Assembly (NCBI GenBank): GCA_021613335.1
Contig: JAJTWR010000299.1
Coordinates: 119,501 to 183,500, forward strand
DNA: 64,000 nt
Reading direction: 5' to 3'
Origin: Whitmania pigra
Taxonomy: Eukaryota; Annelida; Clitellata; Hirudinida; Haemopidae
The notes beneath the pieces were generated by a model, which was not told where the DNA came from, ran no database searches, and saw only the letters and a list, made by a program, of their open reading frames with translations. Every line of letters starts with the position of its first letter. Positions within the stretch are counted from its first letter, which is position 1. This document shows, one piece after another, positions 35,491 to 47,845 of this stretch. A program made the translations under genes and the position numbers.

Positions 35491-36531
35491 ACGGGGGCAT
35501 CAGGAGGAGAGAGAGGAAGAGGACCTGCATTGCCATGGAGCTCATCACATCCTCCCAGGTGCTTTTCCTGGATGATCCAACTACTGCCCTCGATGCCAGC
35601 ACTGCCTATTCTGTCATATCGCTCTTGAAGAGGTCTGGCTGTATTTTTGTTTTTTGACTCGAGATATGCTTGAAGGGGAATATCAGTCAAGCGAATTGAT
35701 TGTTGGCAGAAAACATTGTGACTTAAAAAACTTGTTTTCTTCTGATACTGTTCCACTTTCCCACAAGTAGAAAGTCGCTAAATAATCGTGTCACCCCGTC
35801 GTTGCAGATTAGCAAACAAAGGCATGACCATAGTTCTGACTATCCATCAGCCGAGGTATTCCATTTTCAAGATGTTCGACAACCTTTTCATTCTCTCGAG
35901 GGGGGAGTGCATCTACCATGGGCCACCTCAAGAATGTCTCAGCTTCTTTTCTTCTGCAGGTATGTTATCATCTGGCGATTTCACTAGTTTTGCTAGCTTT
36001 TGATACTTCAGATTTATTTTGAATCACCTGATTTTAATTGAGCGATTGATTTACGTTGCTTTCTGACTCAGAGGAAGCCAAGACAGCTCTCAAAACACCT
36101 GTGAGCCTCTATAAGGATTCCCAGTGGGCCAATAAGTAAACACATCTTTTCATTGTTTGTCCTACCTGTGACTTGTTTTTTTTTATAAGTTTTGTTTTTT
36201 GTACCATTGTTCTTATTTCAATTGATTAATTTAACTAGATTGAAATTAATTGAATGAATAAATAAATTAATTAATAATTAACAATTCAATTCCAGGCCCT
36301 CATAGCTCTGTTTCTCAGTTCTTCTTAAACATTCTGCTGACTAGGGTGCCAGGTTGTTCCGTGCCTTTGTTCTTCAGTGCCACAACGCGCCAGCACACTG
36401 TCGGCACAATACTCACGGCCCTGGTTTGGACCGTCATGATGGTCTACAGCGGTGTGCTCATCAACATCGAAACCGTTCATCTATTCCTGCAATGGATTAG
36501 TTGGCTCAGCATCTTCAGATACAGCATGAAT
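35491..36531 (+). pseudogene. ABCG2: ABCG2-like half-transporter remnant
   Basis: Pieces of an ABC efflux half-transporter. The exon 35491-35632 has the signature region GASGGER, Walker B (VLFLDDPTTALD) and SVISLLKR. The exon 35808-35959 has the H-loop in LTIHQPRYSIFKMFDNLF, closest to ABCG2, then IYHGPPQE. The exon 36072-36135 is the linker (SLYKDSQWANK). The exon about 36345-36531 has the late membrane segments (TRQHTVGTILTALVW, VYSGVLIN, WLSIFRYSMN). Missing: Walker A and everything before the signature, the first membrane helices and the C-terminus. The signature is broken by a 2-bp GA expansion, shifting frame between GGER and KRT. The Walker B catalytic Glu is Asp (DD for DE). Probably non-functional, unless the missing parts were lost in assembly. 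Confidence 0.7.
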
Positions 36532-37185
36532 GTAGGTGCTTTGTTAATGTTGTGGTTGTTAATGCTATTTTATTTTGTGAAGAGTTTGGAAGATAGCAAC
36601 ATTGTGCATGATGATTTCATGATGTTGAAATGTATGAATCTTTTTAGATGAGATGGTTGAATGATTCGTCTTTCTTAATCTGTTTGAACTAATTTTAAAT
36701 AATTTGAATTCATATATGTGAGCTGAAATACTTGCTTCTCTGACATCTTGCTTCTGGATGTCCATGCCTCCTATGTTTGAATAGCTGATGTTTGGCTTCT
36801 CATCTGTAATGATGTAATGGTAATAATGTAATAATAAACAAAAAGTAATAATGATTTGACGACATCGAGAACATACCAGCAGAAAGCATGGAAATGCTAC
36901 TATCAGTAGTAAACACTAACACTTTTAAATGCCATCATAATTATTCAAGTAAGGTATTTTATAAATACTTATAAACATCAAAGTTATTTGAAATGGGCAT
37001 CTGCAGGTATATTGTTCTAATGTGTGATCCAAATCTATCCCGCTGCTAATCAGTTTTGAAAGCTATAGCCAGGAGAAGGCTTGGTGTCTGGCCTCTGCTG
37101 GTGTTTCGAATCGTTTTGTATTTTACCGATGTTATAGAAGTCCATATTTTCCTATTATATATAAATTTGAAAATTTGTTTCACAG
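36532..37185. other. Intergenic region
   Basis: No exon recognised. The expected C-terminal ABCG exons are not seen here. A CACAG acceptor-like site directly precedes the TRIM-like start at 37186. Confidence 0.3.
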
Positions 37186-40100
37186 ATGGCGTCTTTGACA
37201 ACTTGTTCCATCTGCATGGATCAGTTTACCTGCCCCAAACTTTTACCCTGTCAGCTTAAGATGCAAATTCTTTCAGAAGCTGCACAGAGTTTTGACAACT
37301 CACTGATGGAATTAGAAAGTGCTAGCAAATCTATTGACATGCAATATAATCTTTATCAAGAAAAGTACAATTCCGCCGTCATGCCATCACAACTGAAAAG
37401 GGAAGTCGAAAGTTTTTTCAGACTTTAAGACCATCAAAGAAGCGTTAGATAGGATGCCTGAAACTGAACTGAAGGCATTGAATATCAAGATGGTCAAATT
37501 TATTCCTTCACTTGATGTGTCACTGGGTTCTGTCGATCAGACCAAGAAAACTGTCGATGTTGCAGCAACTGATGTGGCCTCGCTAATGGTGGAAGGGTCT
37601 TATAAGGAGGTTACCTTGAAAGAACAGGAAAATAAGGAGAACTCTGGAAAAACAAAGAAATCTATTCCTGTCATCTCTCACGGCAAGCCTACAAAAGTGC
37701 TGCGTATACAAGTGTCCGTTCAAAGTGGAAGCAACGACAAAGTTAACAACAATGAGAAAGCCAGCAGCAACCACAGCAGCATCAAGAAAGACTTGCTGAA
37801 GCCTAGTTCATCAGACAGGGTCATCCAGGGTCTTGGCAGAAGGCTGAGCGGAAGACTTTCCTTGGCAACTTTTCGGCGATCGAATCACCAGGTGCTACTG
37901 CCCTTTCTCCGGTGAAGAGAAAGATGAATTGGATTGCAGAGGGATTCTCTCAGTGCAGGGACTGCTGTTTTCTCAAAATGCACCAGCAGTGGATGATTGC
38001 AGCTTGCGACTACAGAGCCACGAACGCCGGCGATCGGATAAAAATGTTCGATCTCAAGGGGAGACAACAGGGCGTCATCAACGCCAGGGCCATAGTCGAA
38101 CCTTGGGCTCTAACTTATCATAAATCGAGCCACAGTTTCATGGTTACCGATCATTCGAGTCATGCCATAAAGATGATCAATCTCAACGAGAATGGGCGAT
38201 GCTCTAAAGTCAGCACCATCTACCAGTCCTATGCAGAAAAGCCTGCCGGAATTTCCGTGATGAGCTCCGGATCTTTCGTCGTCACCGACGTCGGACTGCG
38301 CCAGCATCGTCTCGCCATCTACTCCATGAATCCCAACTCCCTCGAGAGGAAGATGGTCTTTGGAAAGACCAGAAACACGGACAGCAAGGTGCTCCTTTCC
38401 AACTATGTGGTCGTGGACGGCAACGATCGAGCGGTGGTTTCAGACATCGAAGCTAACAACATCAAGGTGTTTTGTCACTGGGTTCTGTCGATCAGACCAA
38501 GAAAACTGTCGATGTTGCAGCAACTGATGTGGCCTCGCTAATGGTGGAAGGGTCTTATAAGGAGGTTACCTTGAAAGAACAGGAAAATAAGGAGAACTCT
38601 GGAAAAACAAAGAAATCTATTCCTGTCATCTCTCACGGCAAGCCTACAAAAGTGCTGCGTATACAAGTGTCCGTTCAAAGTGGAAGCAACGACAAAGTTA
38701 ACAACAATGAGAAAGCCAGCAGCAACCACAGCAGCATCAAGAAAGACTTGCTGAAGCCTAGTTCATCAGACAGGGTCATCCAGGGTCTTGGCAGAAGGCT
38801 GAGCGGAAGACTTTCCTTGGCAACTTTTCGGCGATCGAATCACCAGGTGCTACTGCCCTTTCTCCGGTGAAGAGAAAGATGAATTGGATTGCAGAGGGAT
38901 TCTCTCAGTGCAGGGACTGCTGTTTTCTCAAAATGCACCAGCAGTGGATGATTGCAGCTTGCGACTACAGAGCCACGAACGCCGGCGATCGGATAAAAAT
39001 GTTCGATCTCAAGGGGAGACAACAGGGCGTCATCAACGCCAGGGCCATAGTCGAACCTTGGGCTCTAACTTATCATAAATCGAGCCACAGTTTCATGGTT
39101 ACCGATCATTCGAGTCATGCCATAAAGATGATCAATCTCAACGAGAATGGGCGATGCTCTAAAGTCAGCACCATCTACCAGTCCTATGCAGAAAAGCCTG
39201 CCGGAATTTCCGTGATGAGCTCCGGATCTTTCGTCGTCACCGACGTCGGACTGCGCCAGCATCGTCTCGCCATCTACTCCATGAATCCCAACTCCCTCGA
39301 GAGGAAGATGGTCTTTGGAAAGACCAGAAACACGGACAGCAAGGTGCTCCTTTCCAACTATGTGGTCGTGGACGGCAACGATCGAGCGGTGGTTTCAGAC
39401 ATCGAAGCTAACAACATCAAGGTGTTTTGTCACTGGGTTCTGTCGATCAGACCAAGAAAACTGTCGATGTTGCAGCAACTGATGTGGCCTCGCTAATGGT
39501 GGAAGGGTCTTATAAGGAGGTTACCTTGAAAGAACAGGAAAATAAGGAGAACTCTGGAAAAACAAAGAAATCTATTCCTGTCATCTCTCACGGCAAGCCT
39601 ACAAAAGTGCTGCGTATACAAGTGTCCGTTCAAAGTGGAAGCAACGACAAAGTTAACAACAATGAGAAAGCCAGCAGCAACCACAGCAGCATCAAGAAAG
39701 ACTTGCTGAAGCCTAGTTCATCAGACAGGGTCATCCAGGGTCTTGGCAGAAGGCTGAGCGGAAGACTTTCCTTGGCAACTTTTCGGCGATCGAATCACCA
39801 GGTGCTACTGCCCTTTCTCCGGTGAAGAGAAAGATGAATTGGATTGCAGAGGGATTCTCTCAGTGCAGGGACTGCTGTTTTCTCAAAATGCACCAGCAGT
39901 GGATGATTGCAGCTTGCGACTACAGAGCCACGAACGCCGGCGATCGGATAAAAATGTTCGATCTCAAGGGGAGACAACAGGGCGTCATCAACGCCAGGGC
40001 CATAGTCGAACCTTGGGCTCTAACTTATCATAAATCGAGCCACAGTTTCATGGTTACCGATCATTCGAGTCATGCCATAAAGATGATCAATCTCAACGAG

Positions 40101-43100
40101 AATGGGCGATGCTCTAAAGTCAGCACCATCTACCAGTCCTATGCAGAAAAGCCTGCCGGAATTTCCGTGATGAGCTCCGGATCTTTCGTCGTCACCGACG
40201 TCGGACTGCGCCAGCATCGTCTCGCCATCTACTCCATGAATCCCAACTCCCTCGAGAGGAAGATGGTCTTTGGAAAGACCAGAAACACGGACAGCAAGGT
40301 GCTCCTTTCCAACTATGTGGTCGTGGACGGCAACGATCGAGCGGTGGTTTCAGACATCGAAGCTAACAACATCAAGGTGTTTTGTCACTGGGTTCTGTCG
40401 ATCAGACCAAGAAAACTGTCGATGTTGCAGCAACTGATGTGGCCTCGCTAATGGTGGAAGGGTCTTATAAGGAGGTTACCTTGAAAGAACAGGAAAATAA
40501 GGAGAACTCTGGAAAAACAAAGAAATCTATTCCTGTCATCTCTCACGGCAAGCCTACAAAAGTGCTGCGTATACAAGTGTCCGTTCAAAGTGGAAGCAAC
40601 GACAAAGTTAACAACAATGAGAAAGCCAGCAGCAACCACAGCAGCATCAAGAAAGACTTGCTGAAGCCTAGTTCATCAGACAGGGTCATCCAGGGTCTTG
40701 GCAGAAGGCTGAGCGGAAGACTTTCCTTGGCAACTTTTCGGCGATCGAATCACCAGGTGCTACTGCCCTTTCTCCGGTGAAGAGAAAGATGAATTGGATT
40801 GCAGAGGGATTCTCTCAGTGCAGGGACTGCTGTTTTCTCAAAATGCACCAGCAGTGGATGATTGCAGCTTGCGACTACAGAGCCACGAACGCCGGCGATC
40901 GGATAAAAATGTTCGATCTCAAGGGGAGACAACAGGGCGTCATCAACGCCAGGGCCATAGTCGAACCTTGGGCTCTAACTTATCATAAATCGAGCCACAG
41001 TTTCATGGTTACCGATCATTCGAGTCATGCCATAAAGATGATCAATCTCAACGAGAATGGGCGATGCTCTAAAGTCAGCACCATCTACCAGTCCTATGCA
41101 GAAAATCCTGCCGGAATTTCCGTGATGAGCTCCGGATCTTTCGTCGTCACCGACGTCGGACTGCGCCAGCATCGTCTCGCCATCTACTCCATGAATCCCA
41201 ACTCCCTCGAGAGGAAGATGGTCTTTGGAAAGACCAGAAACACGGACAGCAAGGTGCTCCTTTCCAACTATGTGGTCGTGGACGGCAACGATCGAGCGGT
41301 GGTTTCAGACATCGAAGCTAACAACATCAAGGTGTTTTGTCACTGGGTTCTGTCGATCAGACCAAGAAAACTGTCGATGTTGCAGCAACTGATGTGGCCT
41401 TGCTAATGGTGGAAGGGTCTTATAAGGAGGTTACCTTGAAAGAACAGGAAAATAAGGAGAACTCTGGAAAAACAAAGAAATCTATTCCTGTCATCTCTCA
41501 CGGCAAGCCTACAAAAGTGCTGCGTATACAAGTGTCCGTTCAAAGTGGAAGCAACGACAAAGTTAACAACAATGAGAAAGCCAGCAGCAACCACAGCAGC
41601 ATCAAGAAAGACTTGCTGAAGCCTAGTTCATCAGACAGGGTCATCCAGGGTCTTGGCAGAAGGCTGAGCGGAAGACTTTCCTTGGCAACTTTTCGGCGAT
41701 CGAATCACCAGGTGCTACTGCCCTTTCTCCGGTGAAGAGAAAGATGAATTGGATTGCAGAGGGATTCTCTCAGTGCAGGGACTGCTGTTTTCTCAAAATG
41801 CACCAGCAGTGGATGATTGCAGCTTGCGACTACAGAGCCACGAACGCCGGCGATCGGATAAAAATGTTCGATCTCAAGGGGAGACAACAGGACGTCATCA
41901 ACGCCAGGGCCATAGTCGAACCTTGGGCTCTAACTTATCATAAATCGAGCCACAGTTTCATGGTTACCGATCATTCGAGTCATGCCATAAAGATGATCAA
42001 TCTCAACGAGAATGGGCGATGCTCTAAAGTCAGCACCATCTACCAGTCCTATGCAGAAAAGCCTGCCGGAATTTCCGTGATGAGCTCCGGATCTTTCGTC
42101 GTCACCGACGTCGGACTGCGCCAGCATCGTCTCGCCATCTACTCCATGAATCCCAACTCCCTCGAGAGGAAGATGGTCTTTGGAAAGACCAGAAACACGG
42201 ACAGCAAGGTGCTCCTTTCCAACTATGTGGTCGTGGACGGCAACGATCGAGCGGTGGTTTCAGACATCGAAGCTAACAACATCAAGGTGTTTTGTCACTG
42301 GGTTCTGTCGATCAGACCAAGAAAACTGTCGATGTTGCAGCAACTGATGTGGCCTCGCTAATGGTGGAAGGGTCTTATAAGGAGGTTACCTTGAAAGAAC
42401 AGGAAAATAAGGAGAACTCTGGAAAAACAAAGAAATCTATTCCTGTCATCTCTCACGGCAAGCCTACAAAAGTGCTGCGTATACAAGTGTCCGTTCAAAG
42501 TGGAAGCAACGACAAAGTTAACAACAATGAGAAAGCCAGCAGCAACCACAGCAGCATCAAGAAAGACTTGCTGAAGCCTAGTTCATCAGACAGGGTCATC
42601 CAGGGTCTTGGCAGAAGGCTGAGCGGAAGACTTTCCTTGGCAACTTTTCGGCGATCGAATCACCAGGTGCTACTGCCCTTTCTCCGGTGAAGAGAAAGAT
42701 GAATTGGATTGCAGAGGGATTCTCTCAGTGCAGGGACTGCTGTTTTCTCAAAATGCACCAGCAGTGGATGATTGCAGCTTGCGACTACAGAGCCACGAAC
42801 GCCGGCGATCGGATAAAAATGTTCGATCTCAAGGGGAGACAACAGGGCGTCATCAACGCCAGGGCCATAGTCGAACCTTGGGCTCTAACTTATCATAAAT
42901 CGAGCCACAGTTTCATGGTTACCGATCATTCGAGTCATGCCATAAAGATGATCAATCTCAACGAGAATGGGCGATGCTCTAAAGTCAGCACCATCTACCA
43001 GTCCTATGCAGAAAAGCCTGCCGGAATTTCCGTGATGAGCTCCGGATCTTTCGTCGTCACCGACGTCGGACTGCGCCAGCATCGTCTCGCCATCTACTCC

Positions 43101-44483
43101 ATGAATCCCAACTCCCTCGAGAGGAAGATGGTCTTTGGAAAGACCAGAAACACGGACAGCAAGGTGCTCCTTTCCAACTATGTGGTCGTGGACGGCAACG
43201 ATCGAGCGGTGGTTTCAGACATCGAAGCTAACAACATCAAGGTGTTTTGTCACTGGGTTCTGTCGATCAGACCAAGAAAACTGTCGATGTTGTTGCAGCA
43301 ACTGATGTGGCCTCGCTAATGGTGGAAGGGTCTTATAAGGAGGTTACCTTGAAAGAACAGGAAAATAAGGAGAACTCTGGAAAAACAAAGAAATCTATTC
43401 CTGTCATCTCTCACGGCAAGCCTACAAAAGTGCTGCGTATACAAGTGTCCGTTCAAAGTGGAAGCAACGACAAAGTTAACAACAATGAGAAAGCCAGCAG
43501 CAACCACAGCAGCATCAAGAAAGACTTGCTGAAGCCTAGTTCATCAGACAGGGTCATCCAGGGTCTTGGCAGAAGGCTGAGCGGAAGACTTTCCTTGGCA
43601 ACTTTTCGGCGATCGAATCACCAGGTGCTACTGCCCTTTCTCCGGTGAAGAGAAAGATGAATTGGATTGCAGAGGGATTCTCTCAGTGCAGGGACTGCTG
43701 TTTTCTCAAAATGCACCAGCAGTGGATGATTGCAGCTTGCGACTACAGAGCCACGAACGCCGGCGATCGGATAAAAATGTTCGATCTCAAGGGGAGACAA
43801 CAGGGCGTCATCAACGCCAGGGCCATAGTCGAACCTTGGGCTCTAACTTATCATAAATCGAGCCACAGTTTCATGGTTACCGATCATTCGAGTCATGCCA
43901 TAAAGATGATCAATCTCAACGAGAATGGGTGATGCTCTAAAGTCAGCACCATCTACCAGTCCTATGCAGAAAAGCCTGCCGGAATTTCCGTGATGAGCTC
44001 CGGATCTTTCGTCGTCACCGACGTCGGACTGCGCCAGCATCGTCTCGCCATCTACTCCATGAATCCCAACTCCCTCGAGAGGAAGATGGTCTTTGGAAAG
44101 ACCAGAAACACGGACAGCAAGGTGCTCCTTTCCAACTATGTGGTCGTGGACGGCAACGATCGAGCGGTGGTTTCAGACATCGAAGCTAACAACATCAAGG
44201 TGTTTTCTCTTCTGGATGGTAGCCAGCTTCTCAAATTCAGTTGTAGATGCTCTTTTGACGGAGGGAAGGAAATGGAACCTCAAGGCATTGCCGTCGACAT
44301 TCTGCAAACGACATTCTGGTGGCAGATCAAGCTACCAACACCGTCGTGATGTTCAGCTCCGAGGGACAACTGATAGGTAGCGTTGCCTGCTGCAAGGGCA
44401 GACCGTGGGGCATCTCTTATGCAGACGAACCGAGGGTACTGGCCGTCTCGACAGACAAAGGGTTGGAAGTTTTTGAGTTGTAG
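37186..44483 (+). pseudogene. TRIM-NHL family gene with broken frames and internal 7x array
   Basis: The start MASLTTCSICMDQFTCPKLL is the beginning of a RING finger (C-x2-C..C), but it runs directly into coiled-coil-like sequence (LSEAAQSFDNSLMELE) and lacks the rest of the RING and any B-box. Further on come a Lys/Ser-rich linker and then NHL beta-propeller repeats (NARAIVEPWALTYH, PAGISVMSSGSFVVTDVG, NYVVVDGNDRAVVSDIEANN, PQGIAVD, ending KGRPWGISY and GLEVFEL). Family: RNA- or ubiquitin-linked TRIM2/3/32/71-like proteins. The frame shifts near 37412 (T run), near 37870 (T run, in all seven copies) and near 44298. Each is a single-base event. Either a decayed gene, or a gene with systematic sequencing errors. 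A TGA replaces CGA at 43930 in the last copy only. Confidence 0.7.
37519..44206 (+). repeat. 955-bp tandem array, seven copies
   Basis: Unit starts (GTCACTGGGTTCTG) are at 37519, 38474, 39429, 40384, 41339, 42294 and 43249. The unit is 955 bp, and 958 bp in the seventh copy (extra TTG near 43291). Only a few single-base differences are visible, for example near 41105, 41400, 41891 and 43930. Each unit spans the linker plus most of the NHL region, and 955 is not a multiple of three, so each junction changes frame. Two overlapping ORFs of 132 and 209 residues recur per unit as a result. Confidence 0.97.
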
Positions 44484-45151
44484 GTGCTAGTTGAGATGAG
44501 GCTTGTTAAACTCTGAGATAACAACAATCCATTTTTTATTTTGTACCAGATTTGTCAGCTTTCATAACTTTTAATCATTTCATTTGGTAACAATTGATAT
44601 ATATCCTCTGCTGGCTTAACCATTAACTGTTAGTTGAGATCGCAATTAGAGCTAATCGTATGCCACGCATATCGCTCGTTTGTTTACATGCACGTCTTTT
44701 GGTCTTATTGAAAGTGACAGACGCAGATTTAAATGTTTAATGATTTTTTTTCCAAATTTACTTTGTAAGTGATTAATAAATTCAAGTATATTGTAATTTT
44801 ACCTTAGTTTTCAAGTAATTTGTGAAATTTCAATCAGGTTCGATTAGTGTTTTAATGTCATTCTCAACTGAGTTTAAAAAATGTTGTCACAATAACTTCT
44901 GTTCATGGTAAAATGATATCTTAAAAATTTTAATAAAATCCATGCTTAAAAGTCGAACCTCTGAACAACTGAGTATGGTGAAAAAGAAAACGTAAAAGGA
45001 CATGCAGTTGTTTTATTTTCAATTACAAACAATTTTCAAAAAACTTCGCAAACGATATTTCGACGCACTCGATTGTAAACGATTCACTGCCCAAAATTTG
45101 TTACTTAGATAAAATTTAGATACAGTCAGTTGAAAACGGTCAAATATTCAC
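44484..45151. other. 3'-3' intergenic region
   Basis: AT-rich, between the TRIM-NHL stop (+) and the USP1 stop (-). Nothing else recognised. Confidence 0.35.
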
Positions 45152-46570
45152 TCAAAGCATCCTGGAGTAGAAGAGCATGTTGGGGGTGTTGAACGAGTAG
45201 CCCGTACCGGTTATTCTGTCGAGATCTTCGCTCGAGAGCCGTTTTAGCTGGTGATCGTCAAGTTCTATCCAGGGCTGAGGTGGTTTGTTTCCGCCGTGCT
45301 GGTTGTCGAGATTGGGGATGGAAACGTGTTCTGAGTTTGACCCGGCAGAAATATCGGTGGGCTCTTGGTTCCACGAGGGGATGGAGGGATTATGAGTGTT
45401 TTCAATGGAACTGTTTACGTAAGCTCGGTAGTGGCCCGAGGACATGGTGTAGCCGGTGTGGCTGACCACTGTAAAGAGTTTCATCCTGTTTGAACGATAG
45501 ATGGAAGTGAAAAATTAATGCTGTGGCATCAACAATGGTTAATTGTCCTGACTTTCATACCTGTGCTCGAGTGGACTTGAACAATTTTCCTCCAGGCAGT
45601 TCAATTCGAGTGGAATTTTCATGTTTTCAGTAACTTTTGTTGACATTGTCATGCCACAGCTAAAAATTATCATCACAGAAATTAATACATAGTTTCTCAA
45701 TACCATCTCATTAGTATGAGAACGTTCCTTTTGAATCCTACTTTTGGAAAGAATGCAGCAGTGCTAGCATAGAGTGCCTCTTGTTTTGGGCTCAAGAAAC
45801 ATGACGTTGATGAAAAAGTCTATTATTGTGGTTGATGGTTGACTCAAAAAAAATAAATAAGGATCTTATTACCTGGGATTACTAACCTAGCAAAACTTGT
45901 TATTTGTGGAAGCCTCTGAATGTGTATGATGAGTACTGGTGGACACCTGAGGAAAGTTATCTTTCTCCGAGCTTCTACCTTGTGCCTGCAGATGAGGCAG
46001 TGGAACTTGTTCGTCGAACCGAGCTTTTCCACGTCGCCGAGTGCGGCAAACACGGTTGGAGTTTCTTCGATGAAAGAGAAAATAGAAATGAATTTTGTTA
46101 AAATATTTTTATTCCTTTATTTGAAACCATTGAATCGTGACTATTGGTCTATTATTTATGGACAGAGAGCAAACACGAATTATATGTCAGCAAATTTGAT
46201 TGAATTTCATAAAAATCACAAATTGTATTTTTTAGTTTGATATTATTGCCAATGGTGTTTTGACACTTGATGCTTTAAGTGGGAGAAGCCTAGTACAATG
46301 AGTCACAGCTGAGGACATTCCATTATAAAATTACAATTAATTACTGAGGCATGTCTAACAGAAGCAAACAAATAATCTTGACAATGTCTAAATGATTACC
46401 ACCTTCTTCATCTTCAATGTCACTGAGATCGTTGTCTTCGTCTGGGAAGTTTCCTCTGCTGCCAAAATGTGGTCCTCGCTCCCGAGGAAGTTCTTTCACT
46501 TGTTTCATGTGAAGGAGAAGGTCCTGGAAGGATTCGGCATATTGTGGACCCGGTTTCGCACTCTAGACAC
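45152..46570 (-). CDS. USP1: USP1-like deubiquitinase, 3' half only
   Basis: USP1 removes ubiquitin from FANCD2 and PCNA. Four minus-strand exons are seen: 46570-46403, 46064-45887, 45659-45561, 45485-45152. Hallmarks: CLECE then ESFQDLLL (human CLECESLTERREDFQDI), KFHCLICRHKVEARRKI (human KYFCENCHHYTEAKRSL), PPVLIIHIQRLP, catalytic-His region TVVSHTGYTMSSGHYRAYV, and the end NMLFYSRML (human YLLFYKKL). The last three exons join in phase. In the first, the zinc-ribbon CLECE and the downstream ESFQD are in different frames, a one-base shift near 46550 with a TAG in the continuing frame. The catalytic-Cys exons (GNTCY) are not found upstream, where repeats begin. It may be a truncated copy, or its 5' half may lie beyond the insertions. 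Confidence 0.75.
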
Positions 46571-47004
46571 CTAAGGATGTGGAAATCATTCGAGAGGTTA
46601 GTTTGTAATGATTCATGTTTGATAGCAATAAGTATCAGGTGAATTATTGCTGCCCTTATCCAAGATTATTAAACTAATTTGTGGTAGAAAGTTAACAGTC
46701 GATGAAAACCAATGAAAATGTGTACCCACGTAGATCTCATGTTATCATGTGTACATAGCAGTGTTGGGAGAATCAAATCGCAGATAAAACCGTTCGAGAC
46801 GGACGCACACATTTTAATGAGATGCTAAGAAAAAATAAAGCTCCACCCATAAACAAATTAAACTCCGCCTAAAATGAGTAAAAGTGAATCTTTTATCCGC
46901 AATATATATTAAGTCATTTACATAGAAGTCTCTAATAAAGTTTTATTATAACTTTGGAAATACTTGACGTCTGACATTAACGATCGAGTGTTTAAAGTTT
47001 ACGC
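46571..47004. other. Region upstream of the USP1 fragment
   Basis: No USP1 N-terminal exon is recognised. It contains one copy (46728-46760) of a short direct repeat seen again at 47834. Confidence 0.35.
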
Positions 47005-47110
47005 TTTGCCTAACCCTAACCCCTAACCCTACCCTATCCCCTAATCCTAACTCCTAACCCTACACTATCCCCTAATCCTAACCCCTAACCCTAACCCTAC
47101 CCTAACCCTT
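47005..47110. repeat. Interstitial telomere-like tract (CCCTAA)n
   Basis: About 100 bp of CCCTAA-type units with variants such as CCCCTAA, CCCTAC and CCTAAT. This is the complement of the TTAGGG metazoan telomere repeat, degenerate and far from a contig end. Confidence 0.9.
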
Positions 47111-47434
47111 GCGCCGATCTATTCGGAGCCTAAAAATGCGGACCGATTTTCCCTAAAAAGAGATATACCTAAAAATACTACGGATCAAAGATTTACAATT
47201 TACAAATTGTACAATTACAATTCTTCAGTCCTGAGCCAACCTTGAGTTCTATCACCGGCTCTATCTTATGACGTATTTAAAGTTATTTTTCGAAGATTTT
47301 TAATTTGCACCATTTTAGAGTTGCATTTTTTGAATAAGTTTACAGAATTAGTTTGTAAGAAGGTTTTAGAATTAGTTTGTAAGAAATTGTTGCTCCTGAT
47401 CCCTTGTTGCATCTTATCAACATTATTGTCGACG

Positions 47435-47845
47435 TTAATTTATTACAAACAACCCGTGGTCAAGACGAATGTTTGCTTTGTTGAGGTCCTCTATAGAAAA
47501 AAAATTAAATAAATGCAGATGTTGATTCGCCAATGTTAATTCGAAAAAGTGAGCTGAGGTTGACTTCAGATCAAAATACTCATTTAAGTGGTGCTCTTTG
47601 GGAAATTCAGTTCGTGCATTGCAATGGGATGATGGAGGGCCATGAGCTCCTGCGTGAGGTCTGTTGTCCTTCTCTCCGACAAGCAAAAGTTTCTTTACTT
47701 GGTGAAGATTCCTGTGCAACGGCATTTTACCGCCATACCTAAAGCAGGCATTGAATTTAAGAATTAGGAAGGTGCGTCCTCTAGCGATACTAACAGAATT
47801 AAAAAGTGACAAAATAATAATAAGTTGTACCATCGTAGATCTCAT
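47435..47845 (-). CDS. Hypothetical ORF with signal-like N-terminus
   Basis: Uninterrupted 136-residue minus-strand ORF. A second Met (MVQLIIILSLFNSVSIARG) begins a signal-peptide-like segment; the rest has no recognised domain. A run TTTTTTTTCTATAG inside looks like a splice acceptor, so the ORF may not be translated as written. It lies between direct repeats in a repeat-rich stretch. Low confidence that it is a gene. Confidence 0.2.
   Translation of the reverse strand: MRSTMVQLIIILSLFNSVSIARGRTFLILKFNACFRYGGKMPLHRNLHQVKKLLLVGEKDNRPHAGAHGPPSSHCNARTEFPKEHHLNEYFDLKSTSAHFFELTLANQHLHLFNFFSIEDLNKANIRLDHGLFVIN

Noticed and set aside
37519..44206. CRISPR-like or protein-repeat interpretation of the array
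   Set aside because: Units are 955 bp, contiguous without spacers, and out of frame with each other; a eukaryotic tandem duplication fits better.
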